From: Pararhizobium polonicum
GTDB taxonomy: Bacteria > Pseudomonadota > Alphaproteobacteria > Rhizobiales > Rhizobiaceae
Direction: 5' to 3'
Assembly (NCBI RefSeq): GCF_001687365.1
Contig: NZ_LGLV01000015.1
Span: 124,001 to 188,000 of the forward strand
Length of the DNA stretch: 64,000 nt
Shown here: piece by piece, positions 1 through 9,823 of the stretch
Position numbering within the stretch: the first letter of the stretch is position 1
Layout of the letters: each line of letters starts with the position of its first letter
Program-made: the position numbers and the translations under genes
The notes under the pieces: generated by a model
What the model was told of the DNA's origin: nothing
Database searches by the model: none
Seen by the model: the letters and a program-made list of their open reading frames with translations, nothing else

Positions 1-1766
1 GGCCGACCATCGAACTCGGTGGCGCCATCGTCGGGGCAGGCATCGCCATCATGCATTATATGGGCATGGCGGCCTATCAGATCGCCGGCCGCATGGAATG
101 GGATTTCGGCTATTATGCAGCCTCGATCATCCTTGGCATCAGCTTCGGCGCGGTCGCCACGAGCCGGATTGCACGGCCGGTCACGCGCTTCTGCAAATAT
201 GGCGGCATCGCGGCCCTGATTCTGGCCATCGTCAGCATGCATTTCACCGGCATGACGGCGATCACCATCATTCCTGATCCGATGATCTCGCCGTCCGCGG
301 CGCTTATTCCCGACAGCCTGCTGATCATCATGGTCATGGCGCTGACCTGCGTGATGCTGGGGCTGGGTGCGTCGACCTACATCATCGACCTTCATTCCAC
401 GCAAGGGGCCGCCGAGCGGTTCCGCCACCTGTCGCTGCACGATCCTTTGACCGGGTTGCCGAACCGCGTTGCCTTCGGCGAGCATCTCGATGAAATCATC
501 CGGCACAGGAACGATGATGCGGCGCGTGTCGCCGTGCTTTCCTTCGACCTCGATCGCTTCAAGGATGTCAACGACGTGCACGGACATGCGGCCGGCGATG
601 CGGTCTTGCGCACCATCGCCGAGCGGATGTCGAAGGTTCTGGGCGAGGGTGAATTCATTGCCCGGATCGGTGGCGATGAATTCGTCGCGCTGACCTCCAA
701 TCTCTTCGTGAAAAATGAGGCAAGGACATTCGCGTCGCGGCTGATCGCCGAGATCGGCAAGCCGGTCGAGTGGCAGGGCACGACCTTCCTGGTCGGCACC
801 AGCGTTGGCATTTCGCTCTTTCCGGTCGATGCGCGCGTACCCGAAGAACTGCTTGCACAGGCGGATCTGGCCATGTACCGGGCCAAGGCCGCCGGCTCCA
901 ATTCCATCCGGCTCTATGAGCCCTCCATGGATGACGCCGCCCGCAATCGCAGCGTTCTGGCCATGGACATGCGCCAGGGCATCGAGCGCAATGAATTCGA
1001 ACTCTATTACCAGTATCAGAACAATTCGCTGACCCGCGATGTCATTGGCTTTGAGGTTCTGTTGCGTTGGCACCATCCGGTGCGCGGCATGGTGCCGCCG
1101 ATGGAATTCATTCCGATTGCCGAGAAGAACGGCTTTATTCATGAACTGGGCGACTGGGTTCTGCTGACGGCCTGCCGGCAGGCGGCGGCGTGGCGGAACC
1201 CGGTGAAGATTGCCGTCAATGTCGCGCCGGCCCAGCTTGCCGACACGAATTTCCCGGCCCGCGTTCGCGAAATCCTGTTCGAGACCGGTCTCGACGCCTC
1301 CCGTCTCGAACTCGAAATCACGGAATCGGGCATCATCGCCGATCAGCAGCATGCGCTGCACATCATCCGGCAATTGAAGCAGCTCGGCGTCAACATCGCC
1401 ATGGACGACTACGGCACGGGTTACTCCTCTCTCTCGACCCTGCAGAATTTTCCATTCGACAAGATCAAGATCGATCGCGCCTTCATCGATGGTGTGACCA
1501 GCAACCGCCAGTCGGCGGCGATCGTGCGCTCGACCATCATCCTGGCCCAGAGCCTCGATATCCCCGTTCTTGCCGAAGGGGTCGAGAACGAGGCGCATAT
1601 GGATTTCCTGCGCAACGAGGGTTGCCTGCAGGTTCAGGGCTACCTGTTCGGAAGGCCGATGCCGCTCAGCGAAATCGAACATGTCGTCAATGCCGTGCCA
1701 AAGGGAAACGATCAATCCGAGAAAACCATGGAACGTGATGCAGGGGAGGAAAGTGCCGCGGCCTGA
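1..1766 (+). CDS. MHYT-GGDEF-EAL cyclic-di-GMP protein, 5' end outside window
   Basis: The frame is open from base 3, so the N-terminus lies upstream of the window. What remains starts inside the MHYT membrane sensor: two MHYT-type motifs (MHYMGMAAY and MHFTGMTAI) lie in hydrophobic helices. A GGDEF domain follows with an intact RIGGDEFVAL signature (about base 660-690), then an EAL domain with the phosphodiesterase signatures ELEITESG, DDYGTGYSSL and KIKIDRAFI. The EAL triplet reads EVL (GFEVLLRWHHP). There is no RxxD inhibitory site five residues before GGDEF. The protein probably makes and/or degrades c-di-GMP at the inner membrane in response to a ligand of the MHYT domain, which in this family is thought to be a gas or copper. 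The downstream gene is a close paralogue, so this is a tandem duplication. Whether cyclase, phosphodiesterase or both activities are active cannot be decided from sequence. Confidence 0.93.
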   Translation, partial: PTIELGGAIVGAGIAIMHYMGMAAYQIAGRMEWDFGYYAASIILGISFGAVATSRIARPVTRFCKYGGIAALILAIVSMHFTGMTAITIIPDPMISPSAALIPDSLLIIMVMALTCVMLGLGASTYIIDLHSTQGAAERFRHLSLHDPLTGLPNRVAFGEHLDEIIRHRNDDAARVAVLSFDLDRFKDVNDVHGHAAGDAVLRTIAERMSKVLGEGEFIARIGGDEFVALTSNLFVKNEARTFASRLIAEIGKPVEWQGTTFLVGTSVGISLFPVDARVPEELLAQADLAMYRAKAAGSNSIRLYEPSMDDAARNRSVLAMDMRQGIERNEFELYYQYQNNSLTRDVIGFEVLLRWHHPVRGMVPPMEFIPIAEKNGFIHELGDWVLLTACRQAAAWRNPVKIAVNVAPAQLADTNFPARVREILFETGLDASRLELEITESGIIADQQHALHIIRQLKQLGVNIAMDDYGTGYSSLSTLQNFPFDKIKIDRAFIDGVTSNRQSAAIVRSTIILAQSLDIPVLAEGVENEAHMDFLRNEGCLQVQGYLFGRPMPLSEIEHVVNAVPKGNDQSEKTMERDAGEESAAA

Positions 1767-1861
1767 TTCCGCGCTTCATCCGGCTACGGCATGGGGTGGA
1801 TGGTCGTGATGATGTATCGTCCTGATACTCTTTTTGATTGCATAGTCTCTCAGTTTTGACG

Positions 1862-1904
1862 GGCGTTACACCCGGAAAACCGCCGTTTCTCCGGGTGTAA
1901 CGCC
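1862..1904. repeat. Perfect 15-bp inverted repeat between the two MHYT paralogues
   Basis: The arms at 1862-1876 (GGCGTTACACCCGGA) and 1890-1904 are exact reverse complements separated by 13 bases. The RNA would form a very stable stem. Neither side has a clear run of T, so it is not a canonical intrinsic terminator. It may still end transcription of the upstream gene or act as a processing barrier. Confidence 0.7.
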
Positions 1905-2019
1905 GGAAACCGGCTCGATATTTCCGGCTGAACGCTGGAGAGTCGGGGATGCAACCGCCTTTAATGATTATTAGGGGTTGTATGAAATGATTCCATCCGT
2001 ATCAGTACGGGTGGTGTCT

Positions 2020-4116
2020 ATGCTCAAGGTTCTTTCCTGTGTCGCCATGGACCATAGCTACGGTCTTCTCGCGCTTGCAACTTTTGTTTGTATTTTTGGA
2101 TCGATACTGACCGTTCGGCTCTATGCCCGCGTTCAGCGCAGCCTCGGCATGCAGAAGTTGAGCTGGCTGGTCATGACGGGGGTTGTTGGCGGATCGACGA
2201 TCTGGATGACGCATTTCATCGCCATGCTGAGTTTCAACGCGCCGCTGGCGCATGCCTACGAGCCGACGCTGACGATGGCGTCGCTGGCCGCCGCAATCGG
2301 CATCACCACATTGGGATTTCTCATTACCGCGACGGGCAAGCCCGGCATTCTCGTCGATCTCGGCGGCGCCGTTGTCGGGGCGGGTATTGCCATCATGCAC
2401 TATATGGGCATGGCCGGTTATGAGATTGCCGGCCGGATCGAATGGGATCCCGGCTACTACGCGGCATCCGTATTTCTGGGTATCGGCTTCGGCGCCGTCG
2501 CCATGAGCCGGATCGCGCGGCCGGTGACGCGGTACTGCCAGTATATCGGTATCCTCACCCTGATCCTGGCCATCACCACGATGCATTTCACAGGCATGAG
2601 CGCGATCACGATCATCCCGGACCCGCTCATCGTCCCTTCGGCCGACGTCATCCCCGATAGCCTGCTGACGGTGGTGGTTGCCATCGTCGGGGTGATGCTG
2701 GTGCTTGGGGCCTCGACTTACGCCATCGATCTCCATTCGACGCGCGGGGCGGCGGAACGGTTCCGCCATCTGTCGCTGCATGATCCGCTGACGGGACTGC
2801 CCAACCGCGTCGCGCTTGGAGAACACCTTCAGGCGGTCATCGACGGTGAGAAGGTTGATATGGCCGGGATCGCCGTCTTGTCCTTCGATCTCGACCGGTT
2901 CAAGGACGTCAACGACGTTCACGGCCATGCGGCCGGTGACGCAGTTTTGCGCGCGATTTCCGAACGGATGTCTCAGGCTTTGGGCGAGGGGGAGTTCGTC
3001 GCGCGCATGGGCGGCGATGAATTCGTGGCGCTGACCCGCAATCTCTCTACCGAGAACGAAGCCTCGGCTTTCGCATCGCGGTTGATTGCCGCGATCGTCA
3101 GGCCTGTCGAGTGGAAGGGGAAGAGCCTGCTCGTCGGCACCAGCGTCGGTATTTCGCTCTATCCCGGCGATGCGCGCACCCCGGAGGAGCTTCTGGCGCA
3201 GGCGGATCTTGCCATGTACCGGGCCAAGGTTGTCGGTTCGAATGCTGTGCGGCATTACGAGCCGGCGATGGACGATGCGGCGCGGGACCGCAGCGCTCTT
3301 GCCATGGACATGCGCCAGGGCATCGAGCGCAACGAATTCGAGCTTTACTACCAGTACCAGAACAATTCATTGACCCGCGACATCATCGGCTTCGAGGTCC
3401 TGCTGCGCTGGCATCATCCCCTTCGGGGCATGGTGCCGCCGGCCGAGTTCATTCCGATCGCTGACAGGAACGGTTTCATTCACGAACTGGGCGACTGGGT
3501 TCTGCGCACGGCCTGCCAGCAGGCGGCATGCTGGAAGATCCCGTTCAAGATCGCGGTCAATGTCGCGCCGGGCCAGCTCGCCAATGCCAATCTGGCGGCG
3601 CGGGTGCACGAGATCCTTCTCGAAACCGGCCTGCAGCCGTCGCGGCTGGAACTGGAAATCACCGAATCCGGCATCATCGCCGATCAGCAGAATGCCCTGC
3701 GCGTCATCCGGCAGCTGAAGCAGCTCGGTGTCAAGATCGCCATGGACGACTATGGCACCGGCTATTCCTCATTGACAACCTTGCAGAACTTTCCGTTCGA
3801 CAAGATCAAGATCGACCGGGCCTTCATCGACGGCGTGACGACCAACCGCCAGTCCGCGGCGATCGTCCGCTCGACCATCATCCTTGCCGACAGTCTCGGT
3901 ATTCCGGTTCTGGCCGAAGGCGTGGAACGCGAGGAGCATATGCAGTTTCTGCTGAGCGAAGGATGTCCGCAGGTGCAGGGTTACCTGTTCGGCAGGCCGA
4001 TGCCGCTGAGCGAGATCAGCCATGTGGTGAATGCCGAGATCGCGGACCAGCCTGCCGTACAGGCCGACGACAGATCAGAGCCGGAAATCATGCCGATGCG
4101 CGTTGCCGTCCGATGA
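2020..4116 (+). CDS. MHYT-GGDEF-EAL cyclic-di-GMP protein (paralogue 2)
   Basis: This is a full-length copy of the architecture: seven-helix MHYT sensor (motifs MTHFIAM, MHYMGMAGY, MHFTGMSAI) in roughly the first 240 residues, a GGDEF domain (RMGGDEFVAL) and a C-terminal EAL domain. As in its neighbour the EAL triplet is EVL, the other phosphodiesterase signatures (ELEITESG, DDYGTGYSSL, AEGVE) are kept, and the RxxD I-site before GGDEF is missing. I chose the ATG at 2020 because MHYT proteins usually begin MLxVxxC, and GGGTGG lies just upstream. An ATG at 1987 and a TTG at 1978 are also in frame. Role: membrane-bound c-di-GMP turnover. The two paralogues are so alike that they must have duplicated fairly recently; they differ most in the linker before GGDEF and at the C-terminus. 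Confidence 0.93.
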   Translation: MLKVLSCVAMDHSYGLLALATFVCIFGSILTVRLYARVQRSLGMQKLSWLVMTGVVGGSTIWMTHFIAMLSFNAPLAHAYEPTLTMASLAAAIGITTLGFLITATGKPGILVDLGGAVVGAGIAIMHYMGMAGYEIAGRIEWDPGYYAASVFLGIGFGAVAMSRIARPVTRYCQYIGILTLILAITTMHFTGMSAITIIPDPLIVPSADVIPDSLLTVVVAIVGVMLVLGASTYAIDLHSTRGAAERFRHLSLHDPLTGLPNRVALGEHLQAVIDGEKVDMAGIAVLSFDLDRFKDVNDVHGHAAGDAVLRAISERMSQALGEGEFVARMGGDEFVALTRNLSTENEASAFASRLIAAIVRPVEWKGKSLLVGTSVGISLYPGDARTPEELLAQADLAMYRAKVVGSNAVRHYEPAMDDAARDRSALAMDMRQGIERNEFELYYQYQNNSLTRDIIGFEVLLRWHHPLRGMVPPAEFIPIADRNGFIHELGDWVLRTACQQAACWKIPFKIAVNVAPGQLANANLAARVHEILLETGLQPSRLELEITESGIIADQQNALRVIRQLKQLGVKIAMDDYGTGYSSLTTLQNFPFDKIKIDRAFIDGVTTNRQSAAIVRSTIILADSLGIPVLAEGVEREEHMQFLLSEGCPQVQGYLFGRPMPLSEISHVVNAEIADQPAVQADDRSEPEIMPMRVAVR

Positions 4117-4124
4117 GAGTGATG

Positions 4125-5324
4125 TCAGCGCCGGCGTAACGGGGTGAAGCGGGCGAGCGCGAGCATCAGCCCGCCCGCCATCAGCCCCCAGAAGGCACCC
4201 GAAATCCCCGCGAAGCTGACGCCGGATGCCGTCACCAGAAACGTGACGGCGGCCGCTTCCCGGCTGTCCGCTTCCTTGAATGCCGCCATGGCCGAGCCGG
4301 AAAAGGCGCCGATCAGGGCAAGACCCGCGACCGCCTGGATCAGGACCGGCGGGGCAAGGCTGACAAAGGCCGTGACGGCCGCGGCCAGGAGGCCGAAGAT
4401 GATGTAACCGACACCGGCGACGATCACCGCCCAGTAGCGCCGGGATGGGTCCCGATGTGCGTCCTCGCCTGCGCACATCGCCGCCGTGATCGCCGCCAGA
4501 TTGACGGCATGACCGCCAAAGGGCGCGCTCAGGACGGAGAAGACACCTGTCATGGCAAAGAGCGGGCCGGGTTTCGGCTCGTAGCCGTTGACCTTCAGCA
4601 CGGCGATGCCCGGAATGTTCTGCGAGGCCATGGTGACGATGAACAGCGGCAGCGCGATGCTGACCAGACCTGCGATCGTGAAATTCGGGTGCACCCATTC
4701 GACATGCGGAACGAGCGTTGCTGAGATCCGCGCCATGGCATCGGCAGGCATATCGACGCCGAAGGTTAGCACCAGAGCGAAGGCGAGAAGGGCAGCGGGC
4801 ACCGCAAACAGCCGGTTGATGCTGCCGACGATCACCCAGGCAAGCACGATGGGCAGCCCGAACAGCGGATTGAAGCCGACCGCTTTCACCGGTGCGAAGC
4901 AGAGCCCGATCAGCACGCCCGCCAGCATGGCGTTTGCCAGCGGTGCCGGTATGGCTGCAACGGCGCGGCCGAGCGGTTTCCACAGTCCGGCAAGAATGAT
5001 CAAGACGCCGCAGATGAGAAAGCCGCCGACGGCCGTGTTGAAGCCGCCTTCCACCGCGCCGGAGCTTGCCAGCAGCGCCGCGCCCGGCGTCGACCAGGCA
5101 ATGCTGACCGGCAGCCGGGTGGCGATGCTCAGCACGATCGCGCACAGCCCCGTCGCCACCGATAGCACCATCAGGCCGGATGCCGCCTGCGCTTCCGTGG
5201 CTCCGACACCGGTCAGCCCGTGCAGCACGATGGCAAACGAGCTTGCGAACCCGACGAAAGCGGTAAGCAGGCCCATGAAAAGGCTCTGGAGGGAGAATTC
5301 GCGAAGCATTGTGCGGGAAACCAT
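4125..5324 (-). CDS. benE: Benzoate/H+ symporter family transporter (BenE-like)
   Basis: The 399-residue product is almost entirely hydrophobic, with about 11-12 predicted membrane helices, and matches the BenE/YdcO family in length and pattern (for example SIAWSTPGAALLAS near the first third and NLAAITAAMCAGEDAH in the second half). The family imports benzoate or related compounds with protons. No benzoate-degradation genes are nearby, so the substrate is uncertain. It is divergent from the AcoR-like regulator, with a shared 187-bp promoter region, and may be under its control. It converges on the MHYT gene with only 8 bases between stops. Confidence 0.88.
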   Translation of the reverse strand: MVSRTMLREFSLQSLFMGLLTAFVGFASSFAIVLHGLTGVGATEAQAASGLMVLSVATGLCAIVLSIATRLPVSIAWSTPGAALLASSGAVEGGFNTAVGGFLICGVLIILAGLWKPLGRAVAAIPAPLANAMLAGVLIGLCFAPVKAVGFNPLFGLPIVLAWVIVGSINRLFAVPAALLAFALVLTFGVDMPADAMARISATLVPHVEWVHPNFTIAGLVSIALPLFIVTMASQNIPGIAVLKVNGYEPKPGPLFAMTGVFSVLSAPFGGHAVNLAAITAAMCAGEDAHRDPSRRYWAVIVAGVGYIIFGLLAAAVTAFVSLAPPVLIQAVAGLALIGAFSGSAMAAFKEADSREAAAVTFLVTASGVSFAGISGAFWGLMAGGLMLALARFTPLRRR

Positions 5325-5511
5325 GAGAGCTTGGGGAACGATTGCAGCAAATCTGCCCTATCACATCGCCACATTCGTGCAATACCATGCCACAGGCGCT
5401 GCCGGTAAAATGCGGTTTTGCCGCTTTTGTCTTTGACCTTTGTTCAACTGGACGTTTCACTGCGAATACACCTATAGTGCGATCAGCGTCAGCCCTCAGG
5501 GAGGAGAGCCG

Positions 5512-6459
5512 ATGAAGCATTCGGATCACGTTCATGCCGTCGCACAGCACATGTCGGCGGCAGCCAGCTCGCTGGTGGCGGCCTCATGGCGACGGTGCCT
5601 GACGGTACACGGCCTGTCGCCGGAGGAAGGCCGTTCGCCACTCAGGCTATCGCAACAGGAATTCCGCGCGGCGCGGGAAAAGTCGGGCTATCTGATCGAG
5701 GAAGCGCAAGGCGAACTCGACCGGCTGTTTTTGACGGTCGGCAAGGCCGGTTGCTGCCTGCTGCTGACCGACGAGAACGGCGTCGCGCTGGAACGCCGTG
5801 GCGCGTCGGGTGACGACAGGGATTTTCGCGAGCTGGGCCTCTGGTCCGGCACCGTCTGGAGCGAGGCGAGTGTCGGCACCAACGGCATCGGCACGGCGAT
5901 CGCCGACGAGCGCGCCGTCGTTATCCAGCGTGATCAGCATTTTCTCAGCTGCAACACGGGGCTCTCCTGTGCCACCGCGCCGATCCGCGATCATCTCGGC
6001 AGGGTCGCCGCGGCGATCGATATCTCGACCTGCCGGGACGATGCCGGCGAGATGGCGGTGCTGCTGTTGTCGCAGGCGGTGCGCGATGCGGCCGCCCGGA
6101 TCGAGGCCAATCTGTTCCGCCGCGCTTTCAGCGGCGCGCGCATCCTTCTGGTGCAGGCCGATGGCAAAAGCAGCCCGGCGTTGCTCGCCATCGACCGTGA
6201 CGATCTCGTGCTTGGCGCCACTCGCGCCGCGCGTCTCCAGCTCAATCTCGATGACCGGCGGATCGCCGGCGGCGTTCCCGCCGCCGACCTGCTGCACGAG
6301 GGACCGGCCGGGCAGGGCGAAGACCTTCTCGACGCCGAACGCGCGGCCCTTCGCCGCGTGCTTTCGCGCAGCAACGGCAATGTTTCGCTGGCTGCCGATA
6401 CCCTGGGGATCAGCCGGGCGACGCTCTATCGCAAGATGAAGAAGCTCTCGGTCAATTGA
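5512..6459 (+). CDS. GAF-domain / Fis-type HTH regulator, AcoR-like but lacking the AAA+ domain
   Basis: The 315-residue protein has an AcoR-type N-terminal region with a GAF fold (about 65-190; EASVGTNGIGTA and RDHLGRVAAAIDIS are typical of the family) and a C-terminal Fis HTH (about 272-312, ending in DTLGISRATLYRKMKKL). The central sigma-54-activating ATPase of true AcoR, with its GAFTGA loop, is absent; a linker of about 80 residues takes its place. Start ATG is preceded by GGGAGGAGAG. It probably senses an aldehyde- or alcohol-related signal and controls the aldehyde dehydrogenase gene just downstream, as AcoR/ExaE-like regulators do. Without the ATPase it cannot open sigma-54 promoters by itself, so it may act through sigma-70, as a repressor, or with a partner. 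Confidence 0.85.
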   Translation: MKHSDHVHAVAQHMSAAASSLVAASWRRCLTVHGLSPEEGRSPLRLSQQEFRAAREKSGYLIEEAQGELDRLFLTVGKAGCCLLLTDENGVALERRGASGDDRDFRELGLWSGTVWSEASVGTNGIGTAIADERAVVIQRDQHFLSCNTGLSCATAPIRDHLGRVAAAIDISTCRDDAGEMAVLLLSQAVRDAAARIEANLFRRAFSGARILLVQADGKSSPALLAIDRDDLVLGATRAARLQLNLDDRRIAGGVPAADLLHEGPAGQGEDLLDAERAALRRVLSRSNGNVSLAADTLGISRATLYRKMKKLSVN

Positions 6460-6471
6460 ACGGCACAGCGC

Positions 6472-6488
6472 CCGGCACTGGTGTTGCC
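6472..6488 (+). promoter_or_regulatory. Candidate sigma-54 (-24/-12) promoter of the aldehyde dehydrogenase gene
   Basis: The string CCGGCACTGGTGTTGCC has GG and GC exactly 10 bases apart (GG at 6474-6475, GC at 6486-6487) and matches the -24 GGCAC and -12 TTGC elements. It begins 13 bases after the regulator's stop and about 150 bases before the dehydrogenase start. It is based on eye matching only, and chance matches are possible in GC-rich DNA. Confidence 0.4.
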
Positions 6489-6638
6489 GCGTTGCAGCAC
6501 GGTTAACGCGCTGCGCCTGTCGCACATTTGAAACACTTCCTGTCCGCAGCGCATGCCGCGCCTCTACCGGCCTGCGCCATTCAAGCGCACCTTTCCTACC
6601 AGCAGATTGTTGGAGTCTGTTTCAGGAGGAGAAAACAC

Positions 6639-8147
6639 ATGCTGCATCAAAAGATCGTAGAGAACCCGTTCAGGCAGAAATACGGCAACTACATCGGCGG
6701 CGACTGGCGCGAGCCGATCAGCGGCCGCTATTTCGACAACACCACCTCGGTGACCGGCGGCGTGCTGTGCCAGATTGCCCGGTCCGAAGCCGCCGATGTC
6801 GAACTGGCGCTGGATGCTGCCCATGCCGCCAAGGACAAATGGGGCCGCACCCCGGCCACCGAGCGCGCCAACATCCTGATGAAGATCGCGCAGCGCATGG
6901 AGGACAATATCGAGCTTCTGGCGAAGGCCGAGACCTGGGACAATGGCAAGCCGCTGCGCGAGACCATGGCGGCCGACATGCCGCTCGCCATCGATCACTT
7001 CCGCTATTTCGCCTCTTGCGTCCGCGCCCAGGAAGGTTCGATCGGCGAGATCGATCACGACACGGTCGCCTATCATTTCCACGAACCGCTCGGCGTCGTC
7101 GCCCAGATCATTCCGTGGAATTTCCCGATCCTGATGGCTGCCTGGAAGCTGGCGCCAGCCCTGGCCGCCGGCAATTGCGTCGTCCTCAAGCCGGCCGAGC
7201 AGACACCGGCCTCGATCCTCGTCTGGATCGAACTCGTCGGCGATCTCCTGCCGCCGGGCGTGCTCAACATCGTCAACGGTTTCGGTCTGGAGGCCGGCAA
7301 GCCGCTCGCCACCAACCCGCGCATCAACAAGGTGGCGTTTACCGGCGAAACCTCGACCGGCCGGCTGATCATGCAATATGCCAGCCAGAACCTCATTCCG
7401 GTGACGCTGGAACTGGGCGGCAAATCGCCGAACATCTTCTTCGAAGACGTCATGCGCGAGGACGACGACTATCTCGACAAGGCGCTGGAAGGTTTTACCA
7501 TGTTCGCGCTCAACCAGGGCGAGGTCTGCACATGCCCGAGCCGCGCGCTGGTGCATGAAAAGATCTACGATCACTTCATGGAAAAAGCGCTGAAGCGCGT
7601 CGCCGCCATCAAGCAGGGCAACCCGCTCGACATGTCGACGATGATCGGTGCCCAGGCCTCCAGCGAACAGCTGGAAAAGATCATGTCCTACATGGACATC
7701 GGCAAGCAGGAAGGCGCCGAAGTGCTGATCGGTGGCGAGCGCAACAACCTCGAAGGCGAACTGTCCGGTGGCTTCTACGTCAAGCCGACGGTGTTCAAGG
7801 GCCATAACAGGATGCGGATCTTCCAGGAGGAAATCTTCGGCCCGGTCGTTTCCGTTACCACCTTCAAGACCGATGCCGAAGCGCTGGAAATCGCCAACGA
7901 CACGCTCTATGGCCTTGGTGCGGGCGTCTGGAGCCGCGATGCCAACCGCTGCTACAATTTCGGCCGCAATATCCAGGCCGGACGTGTCTGGACCAATTGC
8001 TACCATGCCTATCCGGCTGGCGCTGCCTTTGGCGGCTACAAGCAGTCCGGCATCGGCCGCGAGACCCACAAGATGATGCTCGATCACTACCAGCAGACCA
8101 AGAACATGCTGGTGAGCTACAGCCCCAAGGCGCTGGGTTTCTTTTGA
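6639..8147 (+). CDS. NAD-dependent aldehyde dehydrogenase (acetaldehyde/AldB-ExaC type)
   Basis: The 502-residue protein is a full ALDH: PWNFP at 159-163, the general base in LELGGKSP (E258), and a nucleophile in GEVCTCP (C297) followed by a second cysteine C299, as in the AldB/ExaC group. The reaction oxidises acetaldehyde or similar short aldehydes to acids with NAD+. The ATG at 6639 follows AGGAGGAG, an excellent ribosome site; open frame upstream of it looks non-coding. It is preceded by the AcoR-like regulator and followed by a DUF779 gene, a conserved trio in proteobacteria that suggests induction by an alcohol or aldehyde. Confidence 0.95.
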   Translation: MLHQKIVENPFRQKYGNYIGGDWREPISGRYFDNTTSVTGGVLCQIARSEAADVELALDAAHAAKDKWGRTPATERANILMKIAQRMEDNIELLAKAETWDNGKPLRETMAADMPLAIDHFRYFASCVRAQEGSIGEIDHDTVAYHFHEPLGVVAQIIPWNFPILMAAWKLAPALAAGNCVVLKPAEQTPASILVWIELVGDLLPPGVLNIVNGFGLEAGKPLATNPRINKVAFTGETSTGRLIMQYASQNLIPVTLELGGKSPNIFFEDVMREDDDYLDKALEGFTMFALNQGEVCTCPSRALVHEKIYDHFMEKALKRVAAIKQGNPLDMSTMIGAQASSEQLEKIMSYMDIGKQEGAEVLIGGERNNLEGELSGGFYVKPTVFKGHNRMRIFQEEIFGPVVSVTTFKTDAEALEIANDTLYGLGAGVWSRDANRCYNFGRNIQAGRVWTNCYHAYPAGAAFGGYKQSGIGRETHKMMLDHYQQTKNMLVSYSPKALGFF

Positions 8148-8157
8148 TATTACTCTT

Positions 8158-8267
8158 CCTTCTCCCCGCGCTCCCCGCGCGCGGGGAGAAGGTGCCCGAA
8201 GGGCGGATGAGGGGCCGCTCGAGCTTGCCTCTCACCCTAACCCTCTCCCCGCAGGCGGGGAGAGAGG
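8158..8267. repeat. Rhizobial GC-rich intergenic palindrome (copy 1)
   Basis: Two hairpins lie in tandem: one around CTCCCCGCGCGCGGGGAG with the flanking motif GGCGGATGAGGGG, the other at 8241-8267 (CCTCTCCCCGCAGGCGGGGA and on). The same building blocks recur near 36653, 45568 and 62804. The repeat fills nearly all of the gap between the dehydrogenase and DUF779 genes, so it would be transcribed if they form an operon. Confidence 0.8.
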
Positions 8268-8285
8268 ACTATTTCGGAGAAAACA

Positions 8286-8672
8286 ATGACCGACACCATC
8301 GACGGCGAACCGCGCGTGCTGGCCACCGACGCAGCGCTCGCCTTCATCAAGGAGATCCAGCAGGATCATCCCGATGTGCTGTTCCACCAGTCCGGCGGCT
8401 GCTGCGACGGCTCGTCGCCGATGTGCTATCCGGCGGACGACTACATCGTCGGCGACAACGATATCAAGCTGGGAGAGATTGGCGGCGTGCCGGTCTATAT
8501 CAGTGCCAGCCAGTTCGCGGTCTGGAAACACACGCAGCTGATCATCGATGTCGTGCCGGGCAGGGGCGGCATGTTTTCGCTCGACAACGGCCGCGAACGC
8601 CGGTTCCTCACCCGCTCCCGGCTTTTCGCTGGCGGTGAGGCTTGCGCCATTCCGGTTGTCAAACACGTGTGA
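8286..8672 (+). CDS. DUF779 domain protein, partner of aldehyde dehydrogenase
   Basis: This small (128-residue) soluble protein matches DUF779, found almost always beside AldB/ExaC-type dehydrogenases. It has a cysteine cluster QSGGCCDGSSPMCYP around residues 36-50 and another cysteine near the C-terminus, suggesting metal or redox binding, but its biochemical role is not known to me. It follows the dehydrogenase by about 140 bases containing a palindromic repeat. Start ATG at 8286 is preceded by GGAGAAAAC. Confidence 0.9.
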   Translation: MTDTIDGEPRVLATDAALAFIKEIQQDHPDVLFHQSGGCCDGSSPMCYPADDYIVGDNDIKLGEIGGVPVYISASQFAVWKHTQLIIDVVPGRGGMFSLDNGRERRFLTRSRLFAGGEACAIPVVKHV

Positions 8673-8699
8673 ATGTCGTCGTGCCCGTCGATGGGCGCA

Positions 8700-9632
<933 letters not shown>

Positions 9633-9823
9633 CGATGGTCCGCCTGTGCTGGCGCGGATCGTCTCCGCGCAATTCCGTAAGCCAGCCGGGGTCTCGATCG
9701 TCCCAAGCTTATGCGCGCTTCATAACGCCCTTGACTTTGAATGCAAGAGGATTGCCGTGTTGCAACGCGGTTTATCCTAAAAAGTTTTCAGATAACGTGG
9801 CGAAGAGATGACAGCGGCGGTGT

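Noticed and set aside
2002..3255. Long open frame (417 codons) on the minus strand inside the second MHYT-GGDEF-EAL gene
   Set aside because: It is antisense to a gene with clear domain motifs; high GC removes stops on the opposite strand. It has a low-complexity R/D/H-rich translation and no family match.
6564..8087. 507-codon minus-strand frame over the aldehyde dehydrogenase
   Set aside because: Antisense shadow; the ALDH motifs are on the plus strand.
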